A stretch of DNA of 64,000 nt, from assembly GCF_958298935.1 (NCBI RefSeq), contig NC_084940.1, positions 17,603,146 through 17,667,145 on the forward strand. The letters run 5' to 3'. Of the stretch, positions 11,485 through 23,904 are shown piece by piece. The DNA is from Phragmites australis (Eukaryota; Streptophyta; Magnoliopsida; Poales; Poaceae). The translations under genes and the position numbers were made by a program. The notes beneath the pieces are model-generated. The model was given only the letters and a program-made list of their open reading frames with translations, had not been told where the DNA came from and made no database searches. Numbering within the stretch: position 1 is the stretch's first letter; every line of letters starts with the position of its first letter.

Positions 11485-12874
11485 CACTACGCGAAAAAAG
11501 CTCAAAAGTGACAGGTCGTAATAGTTATGGGTGACAGGTGCCATACCCGTCATCCCGAATGCGTCACTGATAACTAGTTATAAGTGACGAGTTCTTACCC
11601 ATCACTAATAAAATTATTGGTGATAGATCAAAACTTGACCTATCATTTATTAAGGTCATAACTGTGACCCGTCACTTATTATAAGTCATAAGTAATAGGT
11701 CACAGTTATGACCCGTTACTTAAGACTAATTTTACGTTTTTCGTGTTTTTTTACAGAAAAAGTCAAAAAAATATTTTTTTTTTACCCGAGCCATCTCAAC
11801 ATATGCCTATCACCACTGGCCATGAGTCACTTCTATTTTTTCTACACTATTTTCTGTCATTGCATCAAGCGGGAATCGAACCCACCACCTCCCCTTATGC
11901 GCGTGTTACCACCTCAGCTATCGTGTGTTTGTGATGAATATCGAATATTTTATCATTTTACCTTCTTTGTCAAAGGTTATAGGCGACGGGTCGTAATGTT
12001 GACCCGTCACTAATGACTAATTTTTTATTTTACATATAAAATTTGTATTAATATTTACATATAAAATGTGTATTAATATTTACATATAAAATTTGATAGG
12101 TGACTGGTTATAATTTACCTATAAAATTGTATTGATATTTTATGAATTTATGAACATCTCATGCAAACGATCGCAATTTGATAGGTGCCTCGAAGTGTAT
12201 CCGGTAAAACGGCATAACTTTTGCATACGAACTCAGATTTTGAATTTTTTTACTCTACGGACATCTACCGAAAAAGTTACATCGATTTCTCCCCCATTTT
12301 GTCGGGTTCGGTGAATTTTTCGAGACCAAAGATGGCTTAGAAGATTAAGTTCTCATCCGCCGAAGTTTCTACACCGTTTTCGAACCACGCGTTTGTATTC
12401 ATAACCGCCATCCCTTACATCAAACTTGAGCATAACTTATATATATTTCCTATTCTAATGCTGCTTAGGTGAAAAAAATAAAAACATTAGTGAACTAAGT
12501 ATCTATGACTATTATCATTAGTGACGAATCACAACATGACTCGTCACTGATGTCAGGTCATAAGTAACGGGTCGCAACTTAATCTGTCACTTATGAGTAC
12601 CTAAGATGACCCGTCACTTATTACTTATCATAAGTGACAGGTCACCTTAGGCCAGTTATAAGTGACGGGTCAAAGTGTGATCTATTACTTACTTGTCATA
12701 GGTGACGGGCTACCCTACACTACTCATAAGTGACGGATCAAGTTGTGACCCGTTACTTATGACCTGACATAAGTGACAGGTCATGTTACGACTCGTCACT
12801 ATTATTATAAGCGGTGGATCATATTACGACCCGTCACTAATTTTATATCTCCTTTGTCTGTTTTTCACGTAGTG
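11485..12874. mobile_element. Non-autonomous CACTA (En/Spm) transposon, 1,390 bp
   Basis: Both ends are visible. The left end reads CACTACGCGAAAAA and the right end, reverse-complemented, reads CACTACGTGAAAAA (one mismatch). The 3-bp target duplication GCT flanks it at 11,482-11,484 and 12,875-12,877, as expected for CACTA elements. Subterminal regions are packed with variants of AAGTGACGGGTC and its complement GACCCGTCACTT in both orientations, the usual transposase-binding array. It encodes no TNP2 or TNPD. The TNP2 relic at 29.4-31.3 kb may be from a different family. It is inserted in the leader of Gypsy element B. Confidence 0.92.
11862..11932 (-). pseudogene. tRNA-derived segment inside the CACTA element
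   Basis: On the minus strand TAGCTGAGGTGG fits the tRNA A box and GGTTCGATTCC fits the B box, about 35 bases apart. The T arm GTGGG-TTCGATT-CCCGC pairs over five positions (one G-U). The acceptor stem and D-stem do not pair well and no sound anticodon arm could be drawn. It is therefore a captured tRNA or tRNA-derived (SINE-like) fragment, not a working tRNA gene. Confidence 0.6.
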
Positions 12875-13115
12875 GCTCCACATGCTTTCGGCCCTCAGAT
12901 TTGGATCCTCGCATTCGCCTCTGGCATAGTCATACATCCCATCTTCGCTAGTTGTACCACCTGCTGCAATTTGGTAAAAAATTCATAAGAGCTTGGTAAA
13001 TCGTTTGAGAGTTTGTGATTCCACTTTCCACCATAGTAGTGATAGGGATAATATCTTTGTGTTGTTTTTTTTTTCTCCTACTAACCTTGACAAGTGAAGC
13101 ATCATATGCGCAAGA

Positions 13116-14275
13116 GTGTGTTTTGAGGTAGAGCTCACTAAGGTGTTGGATGAACACCGTCATGCTATTAATGACGATATTGATAGGAAGCTTGCAGAAA
13201 CAAATACCACATTGCAACGACTCAACGATAGTATTGCAATGCTCAATGCATGCTTTGGTAGGTTGGCCAATCAGGCACCGAACAATATGTGTGTGGATCC
13301 TTATGGCAAAGCCCATGAACATGAGGTTATCGATGATAATGAGATGCACAACTATGACACCTTTGATGCATGATAACGAAAACAATTGAACCTCAACCAT
13401 CAAGGTATGAGAGGTAATAACTTTTAGCAACATAATAAACGTGTTAGTGATGATCCTTATGCTAAAATTAAGTTTATCATGCTATCTTTTTGGGGTACTT
13501 ATGATGCTGAAATATATCTAAATTGAGAGATGATAGTAGGGTAAAAATTTAATGCTCATCTAGTTCCTAAAGTACATAGAGTTAGGCAAGTCACTAGTAA
13601 GTTTAAATATTTTGCTATTATTTGGTAGAATATGGTATGCAATGATGGGTTAGTGCCAAGTACATGGGATACTTTAAAGGTTGCTATGCGCAATAGATTA
13701 GTTCCACCCTCTTATAGGCGTGACTTGCGTAAGAAATTGCAACGCTTAAACCAAGGCAATAGGTCGGTAGAAGAATATTATCAGGAGATAGAAATTGGTA
13801 TGTTGCGTTGTGATATTGTTGAGGATGAAGAGGCTATTTTGGCATGCTTTTATGGAGAGTTAAGATGTGAAATTCAGGAAATAGTTTATTACAAAGAATA
13901 TAATAATGTTCCTAGATTGTTTCAACTTGCATGTTTGGCAGAAAAGAAATTGCAGGGATGACAGTAGAGACCAAGGAATAATTTTGAAAGCACGTCTACA
14001 CCAATATCAACACCGGGGCAAGTTAAAACTGTCCCACCTTCTGTTAAATGGTCTGCTGCCTCCTCCTCGAGTAAGGCATGTTCAGCAGGTCCAACTTCTG
14101 CTAAACGGTCTACACCAATATCACATGCACTCATGGTAAGCAAGTCTAGTAGTGTGCAGGCCCCTGCTAAGAGTTCTTCTTCGGTTGCTTCTACAGGTCG
14201 TACAACTGGGATTGTTTGCCATCGTTGCAAGGAAATGGGTCATGTCATGAAGGACTGCCCAAGTCAGCGCGCATA
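13116..14275 (+). pseudogene. Gypsy gag pseudogene with zinc knuckle
   Basis: Capsid/nucleocapsid precursor of element B. The N-terminal part (13,116-13,373) is a coiled-coil-like stretch ending in a stop. The retrotransposon gag domain (13,632-13,961) shows LKVAMRNRLVPPSY, then a QRLNQGNRSVEEYYQEIE block typical of this family. The zinc knuckle CHRCKEMGHVMKDC (CX2CX4HX4C) is at about 14,219-14,260, in another frame, followed by a stop. Several frameshifts separate the parts, so it is inactive. Confidence 0.8.
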
Positions 14276-14459
14276 AATTGCAACAAAAGATGGTGGTTAT
14301 GTAAGTGTTAGTGATATTGAGGATGAATATGTACTGACCGCTAACATTGTTGGTGAAGGAGACGAGACAGACAATGATGCTGATGATGGAGAGGAACAAG
14401 TAGATGTTGTTGACATAGGGAGATACGTGAGTCTTGTTGCCCAATGAGTTCTAAGTGCA

Positions 14460-14895
14460 CAAATGGGGAAAGCGGAGCAAAATCAGCGGCACAACTTGTT
14501 TCAATCCAGATTTCTTGTGAAGAAGAGAGCATGCAGAGTCATCATTGATGGAGGGAACTGCAATAACCTTGCAAATTCCGAGATGGTCGAGAAACTTGGC
14601 TTGACCACACAACCACACCCACGTCCCTACTACATCCAATGGTTTAACTTGTGTGGTAAGTAGAAGGTAAACAAAGTTGTGAGAGTACAATTTTCAGCCG
14701 GTAATTGTAAAGATAGTACATACTTTGATGTAGTGCCTATGTAAACATGTTCTTTGTTGCTTAGTAGGTCTTGGATATATGATAATGATGTTTTGCACCT
14801 TGGTAGAGCTAATACCTACTCATTCTCACATAAGGGTAAGAAGATTAAGTTGTTGCCTATGACACCAGCTGAAATTTTGAAACATGAAGTATAAC
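14460..14895 (+). pseudogene. Gypsy aspartic protease pseudogene
   Basis: Retropepsin-like segment of element B. The motif VIIDGGNCNNLAN holds the catalytic aspartate, with Gly-Gly in place of the usual Thr/Ser-Gly after it. Downstream are VVPM and SRSWIYDNDVLHLGRANTYS, matching the protease C-terminal half. Stops lie at 14,661 and near 14,742. It sits between gag and RT as expected. Confidence 0.7.
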
Positions 14896-15129
14896 TTACT
14901 GAAAATGAAAGAGAAAAACAATGAGAACAAATCTGAAAATTAGATTGTAGCTAAAAATGTTTTTCCACTTCAACATGAGAACAAAAATACACATGCTAGG
15001 AAAGACACCATTAAGTTGAAGGGTGCTGCCATGTTAGCTACTAAATCTGAAATTTATGAAATAATAGCACATAATTCAATTCGCTATCCTTTTGCAAAGA
15101 AGCCTTGTTTACACTTGAGGATATGCCTC

Positions 15130-17106
15130 CCTTTTGCCTCCTACTGTTGCTAACCTTTTGCAGGAGTATGCTGAAGTGTTTCCAAGTGAAATACCCCCAG
15201 GGCTGCCACCTTTGAGAGGAATTGAGCATCCAATTGACTTGATCCCGAGAGCTACATTACCAAACCGAGCTTTATATAGGACCAACTCAGATGAGACTAA
15301 GAAAATTTAGCAACAAGTTCAAGATTTATTAGACCGAGGGTACGTATGAGAAAGTCTTAGTTCATGCGTTATTCTTGTTATTTTGGTTCCAAAGAAAGAT
15401 GATAGTTGGCAAGTGTATGTTGATTGTAGAGCCATTAATAATATTACAATAAGGTATCGTTATCCTATTCCTAGATTAGATGACATACTTGATGAGTTGA
15501 GTAGTTCTATAATTTTCAATAAAATTGACTTGAGGATTGGATGCCACTAGATTAGAATGAAATTTGGAGATAAATGGAAGATCGCATTTAAAACTAAGTT
15601 TGGTCTGTATTAGTGGTTAGTGATGTCTTTTGGGTTAACTAATGCACCTAGTACTTTCATGCGATTGATGAACGAAGTTTTACGTGCTTTTATTAGAAAA
15701 TTTATTGTGATTTATTTTGATGATATCTTGATTTATACCAAGTCACATGAGCTACATTTTGATCATAAATGTGTTGTTTTTAATGCTTTAAGATATGCAT
15801 GTTTGTTTGGTAACCTTGAGAAGTGCACCTTTTGCACCGATCGAGTTGTGTTTATTGGTTATTTTATGACACCACAGGGCATTGAGGTGGATGAGGCAAA
15901 GATCGCATCCATCAACAACTGGCCAACACCTACTACTGTGTCATAGGTGCGGAGCTTCTGTGGCCTAGCTGGGTCCTATCATCGTTTTGTACGGGATTTC
16001 AGTACCATTGCCCCACCATTGAATGAATTGACACAGAAAAGAGTGCCTTTCCAATGGGATCCTGCACAAGAGAAGGCATTCAACCTATTGAAAGAGAAGC
16101 TCTCCCGAGCACCACTACTTCAACTACATAATTTTGGTAAGACTTTTGAAATTAAATGTGATGCTAGTGGGATTGGGATAGGTGGTGTTTTGATTCAAGA
16201 AGGTAAACCTATTTCATATTTTAGTTAAAAATTAAATGGGCCTAGCCTAAATTACTCTACTTATGATAAGTAATTATATGCTTTAGTTCGTGTTCTTTAA
16301 AAATGGCAATATTATTTATGGCCAAAGGAATTTGTTATACATATGGATCATGAATCACTTAAACATATTAGAAGTCAAGCACAATTGAATAGACGTTATG
16401 CTAAATGGGTAGAATTTGTGAGTCATTTCCTTATGTGATCAAACACAGCAAAGGTAAAGAAAATGTCATTGTCGATGTGTTACCTAGAAGATATACCATG
16501 TTGTCCCAATTGGATCATATAATTTTTGGTTTGGAAACAATAAAAGATTTGTATGCAACTGATTTGAACTTTAAATAAATAATTGAACATTGTAAAAAAA
16601 AGGTAGAGAATTGAATAAATATGTGCTAAATGATTGTTTGCTCTATCGTGCTAACAAGCTATGCATTTCAGCGAGCTTTGTTCATCTTTTGTTGTTGCAA
16701 GAGGCACATGGAGGAGGTTTGATGGTGCATTTTGGAGCAAAAAAGATCGAAGATGTGCTGACCACCCACTTTTTTTGGCCAAAGATGAGACATGTCGTCA
16801 AGCGCTACCCGTCATGCTACACTACTTGCAACAAAGCTAAATCTTACTTAAACCCATATGGTCTTTATATACCTATTCATGTTCCTAGTGTACCTTGAGA
16901 GGATATTTCTATGGATTTTTTTTTAGATTACCTAGGACAAAGAGTGGGAGGGATATTATTTTTATGGTTGTGGATCAATTTTCTAAAATGGCATATTTTA
17001 CTTGTCACAAGAGATGATGCTACAAACATAGCTTATTTACTTTTCAGGGAAATCATACGCTTACATGGAGTGCCCAATACCATTGTGTCAGATCACGACA
17101 CGAAAT
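15130..17106 (+). pseudogene. Gypsy RT-RNase H-integrase pseudogene
   Basis: Homologous along its length to element A. RT starts with LLQEYAEVFPSEIPPGLPPL near 15,160. YFDD is at 15,713-15,724. The RT/RNase H connection FCGLAGSYHRFVRDF is near 15,953-15,990 and [10 protein letters not shown] near 16,160. The integrase HHCC finger (LHLL, then CYTTCNKAKS) is at about 16,640-16,850. The core starts MDFF at 16,911 and stops after DHDTKF at about 17,106. In-frame stops occur at about 15,309, 15,611, 15,943, 16,226 and 16,272. Unrelated sequence follows 17,106, marking a deletion or insertion joint. Confidence 0.82.
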
Positions 17107-17540
17107 TCATGATAGGGTCATCGGGACCGCTAGGAGCGGTGGCCTTCTCCTCCTCCTCTTCCTCCTCCTCAGTCGAACCATTGAGGTTAAGCATGTCCTT
17201 CTCCTTCTCCTTTTCCTCCTCTTTACCATTGGTGGAGGACAAGTCCTCTGCGTCAGCCACGTCCTCCTCTGAGCTTGTCGCCGAGTGGCACGGGGATAGA
17301 GTCCCCTCCATGAAGTATTGCTAGTCCCCATCACTTGGGGAGGAGGGAGAGAGGTAGTCAGGAGAGGAGAGGCACTTAGCCCAGGTCGGCATTGCTTCCT
17401 CCGATGACAACGGTGGTTGTGACCAGCCCGAGTGCGCTAACATCGCGTCTGAGCATGGTTGTGGCCGAGGCACTCATTGTCATGGTCACATGCACCATGG
17501 TCACCACGAAAACTCCAATGTCGGTGCGGTCCGCCGAACC
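17107..17540. other. Low-complexity GC-rich segment at a chimeric joint
   Basis: CTCCTC-rich runs (on the minus strand a Glu-rich, acidic frame). It lies between the cut-off Gypsy integrase and the Copia relic, and is probably the gag part or leader of the Copia copy. I see no domain. Confidence 0.4.
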
Positions 17541-19077
17541 CGTATGGCTTCCCGACTCAGTACCCTTACCAGGCCTAGGGTCATCCAGGGGTGCCCCACT
17601 AGCGCTCACCATGGACCAGTCGTCTAGCCCTAGCATGCTTGGTGTGTGTCCACCCAACATCGACGCCGGGCATCCATACTCCGCCTATGTCCCGCCACCA
17701 CCAACCATCCCACCTGCTGCTCCTTAATGGGACATCAATGGTCTCATTCAGGCCCTTCAAGCGGCATCCTTCGGGCAACCTCCTTCCCAGGGTGACTGGT
17801 TCCTAGACTCCGGGGCAAGCTCCCTTATAACCAACGAGTCTGGTACACTCTCGCCATACTCTACCTTCCCCTCTTTTACCTCTTCTCACGTCACTATTGG
17901 GAATGGTGCCACCTTGCCCGTTCTTGGCAAAGGCCCTTCCACTCTTCATACTCCCCCACAAGTCATTCTCATTGCATAATGTTCTTCACATTCCTAATCT
18001 TGTTACCAATTTGATTTCCGTTTGTCAGTTCACCACAGACAATTCCTGCTCCATTGAGTTTGATCCTTGTGGTTTTTCTGTGAAGAATCTCAGTAGCAAG
18101 AGGGAAATAATGAGGTCCAGTAGCTATGGTTCGTATATCCTTTCACTGACGCACCTAGCAGATTGTCTCTACATGCCCTCGTCGCAAGCACTATCGATAC
18201 CCTTTGGCATCAGCAACTTGGACATCCTGGACGCTGCTCCTTGTCTCATATACTTTCCAATTTTTCCCTTCCATGTAACAATAAAGGCAGCCTATGTAAT
18301 GTTTGTACATCCTGCCAAATTGGGCATCATGTTCGTCTTCCATTTTTTGATTCAAACACTATTGCATATTTCCCATTTCAGCTCATCCACTGTGACTTAT
18401 GGACCTCTCCTATTGTGAGTTTCACTGGGTACAAATACTATCTTCTTGTTGTTGATGATTATACGCACTACTCCTGGACCTTTCCTCTATGTCACAAATC
18501 CAACACATATGCCTGCCTCCACTACTTCTATTTTTATGTTCTCAGTCAATTTCTCTTGCCCATTCAGTGCTTGTAATGTGACAATGGGAAGGAGTTTGAT
18601 GACTCTTCTCTACGTACTTTCCTCTCCTCCAAGGGAACCACATTTCATTTTTCATGTCCTCGTACCTATCCACAAAACGGTAAGGTGGAACAGCGTATTC
18701 GCACCACCAATGAAATCATTCAGACTCTTCTCTTTCAGGCACATATGTCGCCTTCATACTGGGTTGAGGCAATGCATACTGTCACCTACTTGCTTAATCG
18801 CCATCCGTGTGCTCCTCTACAATTCTTAACACCTTATCAGGCGTTATTCCATAAAGCTCCTTCTTATTCTCACCTAAGAGTTTTTGGGTGTCTTTGCTTT
18901 CCTAATCTATCTGCCATTGCATCTCATAAACTTGCTCCACGCTCCACACCATGCGTGTTCCTTGGTTACCCTCACGACCACAAAGGGTACCATTGTTATA
19001 ACCTAGCAACACGCAAAGTCATCATCTCTCGTCATGTGATATTTAATGAACATGTTTTTCCCTTCACTTCCTATTGA
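17541..19077 (+). pseudogene. Ty1/Copia gag end, protease and integrase relic
   Basis: Copia order is visible: a Pro-rich gag end (17,560-17,727), protease with DWFLDSGAS near 17,790-17,817, and a gag-pre-integrase segment LWHQQLGHPG then CNVCTSCQ around 18,190-18,330 (zinc finger). The integrase core has HCDLWTSP near 18,390, CDNGKEF near 18,580 and PQNGKVE near 18,672, then LNRHPCAPLQ, GCLCFP and SRHVIFNEHVFPF to a stop at 19,077. RT and RNase H are absent. Frames shift at least four times. The same family occurs as a delimited element at 35.1-37.5 kb, where integrase is also the last domain. Confidence 0.8.
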
Positions 19078-21048
19078 TGCAAAAAGTTACCACGCCAAAC
19101 ACTGAGCACCTCGTGTGCAATCCATAGCATCACACGCAGGGTGTTCAGCAACAAAGATAACTATTGCACTTTTCACATCAATGAGTGACCGATTTACAAG
19201 CAAACCAAAAAAGGATAACTAACTCTGTGAGAAGCACCTGGGAAACCCAGTCTGGCACTATGGCGATGGACCCTCGTCATCAAATCGCACCCGGAAGGAA
19301 CCCCGTCAAGGAACGATAAGCCGGTGGCTTTTCCTTGGTTGTCGAGATCAAGAATGAGTAGCAGTAGGAGGAGGAAGAAGGAGGAACATGACTACATGAG
19401 CTAGGTGAAAAAATATTGATGCATATTGATATTTGATCGATTGTTGGATCTTTTAATCGGCCATGACCCTCTTATATTTAAAGGGTGGTAGGACTTAGCC
19501 TTACAGGATTAAGACCCCTAATTCAAATGAAACAAGATTTACATATATGATTCAGCTATAATACATGACCCCAAATTTTTTATAACTAACATATCTTTCC
19601 TATTCAACCACGTAAATTCACATATATCTACCCGAGTATCAATTATTGTAGTCCGGCCTTCTTCCATTCGACTATATTTTTGATTCGAACATCTCTTTGT
19701 ATCACCTGGTCGTGGTCACAGCTACTGTTCATTGGTCGGGTACTGTTCACTGGTCGGGGGCACTGTTCACTTGTTGGGGTACTATCCATCTGGTCGGAGG
19801 TATTGTTCATCTAGTCAAAGATACTGATTGCTACAATGACCACTATAGATGGCAAATTTGGTCAGCAGAAAATAGATTCAAATACAAAAAACCTAACAAG
19901 CGAGTAAATCGAATATGTGGATCAAAAGTTATTCCTGGTTGAAGCAGACTGTGTCAACCAATATCGAGCAGATCAAAACCTAGTCGAGTTAATAAAAAGC
20001 TACTCGAGAATAAACCAAATCCACTCAAAATTTCCTCAGATCAAACACTAGATATTCTAGCAAGGTTTTGGATGGATTAAACCAAGATGAAACTTCATAG
20101 ACGCATGAAATTAACTGAAAACCAAAACTGAGCATGCAGAATATAAAACAGAGAGAAAATTCTGAATCAGCAACTCATCAACTTACGAAATTTGATTTTC
20201 ATTACATTGATGAGTTTACAAGATGCCTCTCCAAAGTATCCAATAAGAATTTCCATGAAATCCTAAAATAGCTTTGTCTCGAGTTTCTCTATCTCTCTAC
20301 TACGTTATTCTGCGCCCTCTTTACTACCCAATACAAAAGACCTCTCTATTTATAGGGTAGCCACACGCACGAACGTGACCGAATCGAACTACAAATCCCT
20401 ATCGTATTCAATCTGGTCTCTATCCTCATCTAATCACAAGAAAACATATAACTTCCGCTAATTAAGCTAATTACCCAACAACTCTTACGTAATCATGCAT
20501 GCACATCTCCCAGGCATACATGCATACACGTAACCAACTTAGAGTCCATCTCCAACACTAACTCTTGTCTCAAGTCCAGCCACCACACGTCTCCCTCGTA
20601 CCTGCTCTGACTTGAACACGAATTAGTCTTCACGTCCTCTCACGATCAGATCGCTGCCTGCGTCCATCGCGAAGCCTTGTCTCCATATGCATTGTTTTTT
20701 CAGCTCGAACGTCCCGCATAACATCCTCGATCACCATGACCTCAGTTCCTCCTAAACCTAGTCACCGAACCTCAGTTCCTCCCTGAAATTAGTTCATCGA
20801 TCCGTCATCGACCACGTTTTCCTTCGAGCAGCACCTGCACATGAATCAAACAACAATCGAGTACGAGCACAAGTCCTTCACGACTTGACTCAAGATCAGT
20901 TCACGCAACACCACGCAAACTCCAAGCAAAACCAACACGCTAACATAAGCATACCCAACTAATGATAATGTGTCAAACCAACTATGATATCCAATCATAT
21001 CTTAGTAACTCATGAACAACAACCAAATATCGTTATGCTAAATCATTT
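19078..21048. other. Noncoding, probably decayed LTR DNA
   Basis: No gene supported. The stretch just after the Copia integrase has LTR-like composition on the minus strand, with a TATA-like TATATTTAAAG near 19,471. 20,300-21,040 is C-rich on the + strand with no coding continuity. Apart from the short repeat at 19,718-19,815 I see nothing further. Confidence 0.45.
19718..19815. repeat. Short tandem repeat of ACTGTTCAYTGGTCGG-type units
   Basis: Five degenerate copies of about 20 bases built on CTGTTCA and TGGTCGGG. They are likely part of an LTR U3 region. Confidence 0.65.
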
Positions 21049-22014
21049 TGCTCTGCCAATTTCATCAATCAAATCAATTTTTCATTACACAATCTCACAT
21101 TCTCATGCTGGGTGAAAACGTGGAGAGAGAGTAACATCAGATATGTGATGGTAAAAAGGGATTGGTCCCTTGGTCTGATGGCCAAGGGTCTATATTTATA
21201 GTGTCGTGCAGGGTGTAAATATACAAAAATACTCTTACAGAGTCTCGCAGGGACCTAGGACCGGTCGAATCACTCGAAATGGGTCTAGGTAGGATGTATT
21301 TTACCCCTAATTAGAAGATATTATCTACCATGGAAATACATTAGTGCTAGTGGCCCTAGGGACATTGCGCCTAGCCGGTCACCTATTGTGGCGTCGCACT
21401 GTTCAAGGTGTTTGTTCGACCCCCACTTGAACTTGGGATGTCAGGACAGCTCCCACTTGCATCGTATTGAATGCCAGTCACTTCCTTGCTGGAGGAGGAT
21501 AGCTGGTGGGCCCCCTCTGGTTGATCTTTCTCCAAGATCAGATGACCCTTCCCTTCGGGTTCCGGGGGAGACTACCTAGGCTCCGGGAGACAGAGACTCC
21601 GGAAGGCTGTGGCTTCGGGGGCATTGAGGGCTCCAGGAGACAGGGGCTCCAAGAGGTTGTGGCTTCGGGGCATCGAGGGCTCCAAGAGACAAGGGCTCCG
21701 GAAAGCCGTGGCTTCGGGAGCATCGAGGGCTCCGGGAGACAGGGCTCTGGAAAGCTATGGCTTCGGGGGCGTCGAGGGCTCTGGGAGGCAGGGGTCCGGG
21801 ATGCTATCTCTAAGGGTGTTGAGGGTCCCTAGAGACGACCCCCATCCTCATATAGAGGATGGCTTCTTCTCCCGTCTTGGGGATAGCTTCCAGAGGGACC
21901 CATGGCTTCTGGTAGCTAGGCTTTCTTCTATGGAGTTGAAACCCAAGGGTTCCAATGGAGCTCCTGGTGGCTACCTTTTAGTGATATCTACGAGCTAGGG
22001 TATTTTCCCCAACA
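21049..22014 (-). repeat. 3' LTR of the LARD-like element
   Basis: It aligns with 27,743-28,713. Shared blocks include GATTGGTCCCTTGGT, CAGGGACCTAGGACC, GGTTGATCTTTCTCCA and CTTCTTCTCCCGTCTT. The minus-strand start is TGTTGGGGAAAATACCC at 22,014. The outer end near TGCTCTGCC (21,049) is less certain because the first ~100 bp are diverged. Confidence 0.75.
21628..21830. repeat. 49-50-bp minisatellite inside the LTR
   Basis: Units starting GGGCTCC lie at 21,628, 21,677, 21,727 and 21,776 (spacings 49, 50, 49), each with GACAGGGGCTCC and GTGGCTTCGGGG parts. A corresponding but differently arranged array is at about 28,310-28,500 in the other LTR. Confidence 0.85.
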
Positions 22015-22419
22015 GTACCCCCTCATTTGCTGGCCCGAGGTAAGAATGGGTAAGCAGATGTAGAAGGAACTAACTTTAGTCCAACCCCGTAGTCTGGGTA
22101 TTTCACGTCATAGCCTCTATCTATATAGGAGTCTTTCAATGATAATCATGAGCGACGATGTTGGAGCCGGATGGGGACGGTAAGGCTCGGTGGTGTAGGT
22201 GGTGCCGAGGCCAAAGGCCATTGTGATGCTAGTAGAGGTACCATATTTTGGAGTCTGTGCGGAGGCTAGAATGAGCCCTTCAGCTTTTCTGATGGTAAGT
22301 ATTCTTGCCACTTGAGCCATTGTAGCGAGGGTCATGCGTGCAAGCAAGATTTTTTCTTTGTCCTCGATATATGTACTGATTGCATGTGGAAATGGTAGTA
22401 TGTCTGACTGGGTTATGCA

Positions 22420-22770
22420 TAGCCTCGCTTGGGGCCTTGCACCTATGACTCTTGCATGCACCGAAAGGGGCTCGGCTCATGACACGACGAGATGTGTGCG
22501 TGGGAACCCAGAGTGCCACCATAGGGTGTCTCCATGTGGACATGGGTCAGCTGGGGTACGGTCACAAGCCCTTCAATTAATGGTGGTGCGCCTGATAGGG
22601 TCATACGCAGTCTGGCTTGGGGCTCTGTGCCCACGACTCTTGCATGCACTAAGGCGCTCATCTCATAAATGCAACGAGACGTGTGCGCAAAAGCCCAAGT
22701 GCCACCATAGGATGGCACTACGTGGTGGGGGATCAGCCGAGGCGTGACCACATGCCCTTCAAGGGAGTAA
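22420..22770. repeat. 188-bp tandem duplication in the LARD interior
   Basis: The block around GACTCTTGCATGCA (22,447) recurs at 22,635, with GCTTGGGGC before it and GTGCCACCATAGG after it in both. About 75-80% identity by eye. Confidence 0.75.
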
Positions 22771-23904
22771 TTGGAATTACCGTGAATCGACACCCATGGC
22801 GATTCTACTTCCTTCCCTAGGCAGGTGCAACTAGCCGGGGTTCGCTCCGTTGATTCATCACCATTTATGTAGGTGAGCGGTTCTCCTTGACTTAGCATGG
22901 AGTTTTCTTCCTCCTCATCACCGCAGATGTCAATGTTCTCGATGGTGAGGTCGCCCTTAGCACTGGTGCCAGTGTTTGCAGGATTGGAGCTAGTGGCCAT
23001 TGTACTCCCCTCCATGCAAAAGGGGCTACCGCCCATTGCTCCATCTCGGTCTCTGGTCCAAGAAGTTTCTCCAACTGAGACCATCGACATCTCCGATGAC
23101 AAAGAGGAGGTCGACTGGGATTCTCTGGAGAGGGAGATTCATGCAGAGGAGAAGGCGAAGGCAAAGAAGAAGGCAGTCAAGGTGGAAAAGGAAAAGGTCA
23201 AGGAGGAGGGAAAGAGAGGCACGTCGGAGCTTGTTTCGTCCTCCTGCTCCTCCTCTAGTGATTCAGGGATCAGCTACTGTATTAGCTTATGTAGTGGTAG
23301 GCCACAGATGAAGCACATCAGCAACAACACGTGCCGCTAATAGGGCTTGGAGTATCCTTGATCGTCACCTTGTACTCTTTTCCCCCCTAGATTGCTCTCT
23401 TAGGATTTGTTTTTCGTTCGTTAATGCCCTCTTTGTAAATGTTCTTTGGATGTGCAAATTATTAGTAATGAAACTGAATCCTTGGGAACTACTTGATGTC
23501 ATTCCTCGGATCAAAATATGGGTGATCCCCCGAATAGGTGGCTAGATATGTGTTTTATGTGCCTTCGATCCCTAACTACGGTACTTTCCCTGACCTCTTT
23601 GCATGCTGCGTTTGTTTGGCAGCCGGAGCAGCGAGCACTCTTTTTATCTGAAGCTAATGTAGACTCTCACTCTAAATTTGTTCCAGATTTCTGACTCACG
23701 ACAATCCATCCGAAGCCCTACAACGGTTGCGAGAGACGAAGCTGACGACTTGAGTGACCGTGTGATAGGCTATAGAGGATTCCATATTAGCCTTATGTTA
23801 CGCAAAGTGGACTTTCACTTAATATTAGTATGCCTTCTCTTGTATGGTTGGTTTATGTAGCCATGTTGATTGGCTGTTATGTGATCCGTTCAGCAGGTGC
23901 CGGA

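Larger units (their letters stand above)
12878..17106 (+). mobile_element. Ty3/Gypsy LTR retrotransposon B (gag to integrase), broken
   Basis: Second member of the element A family: gag, zinc knuckle, protease, RT, RNase H and the start of integrase in order. It ends abruptly within the integrase core at 17,106, where element A continues with [10 protein letters not shown]. No LTR was delimited on either side. The CACTA insertion at 11,485-12,874 lies in its probable leader. Confidence 0.8.

Noticed and set aside
11862..11932. Functional tRNA gene
   Set aside because: The acceptor and D stems do not pair and no anticodon arm is convincing.
17093..17334. Acidic Glu-rich minus-strand frames
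   Set aside because: They reflect CTCCTC low-complexity DNA and no domain is visible.
22443..23102. 219-codon minus-strand frame in the LARD interior
   Set aside because: It spans part of a 188-bp tandem duplication and has no recognisable domain or partner frame. Treated as fortuitous.
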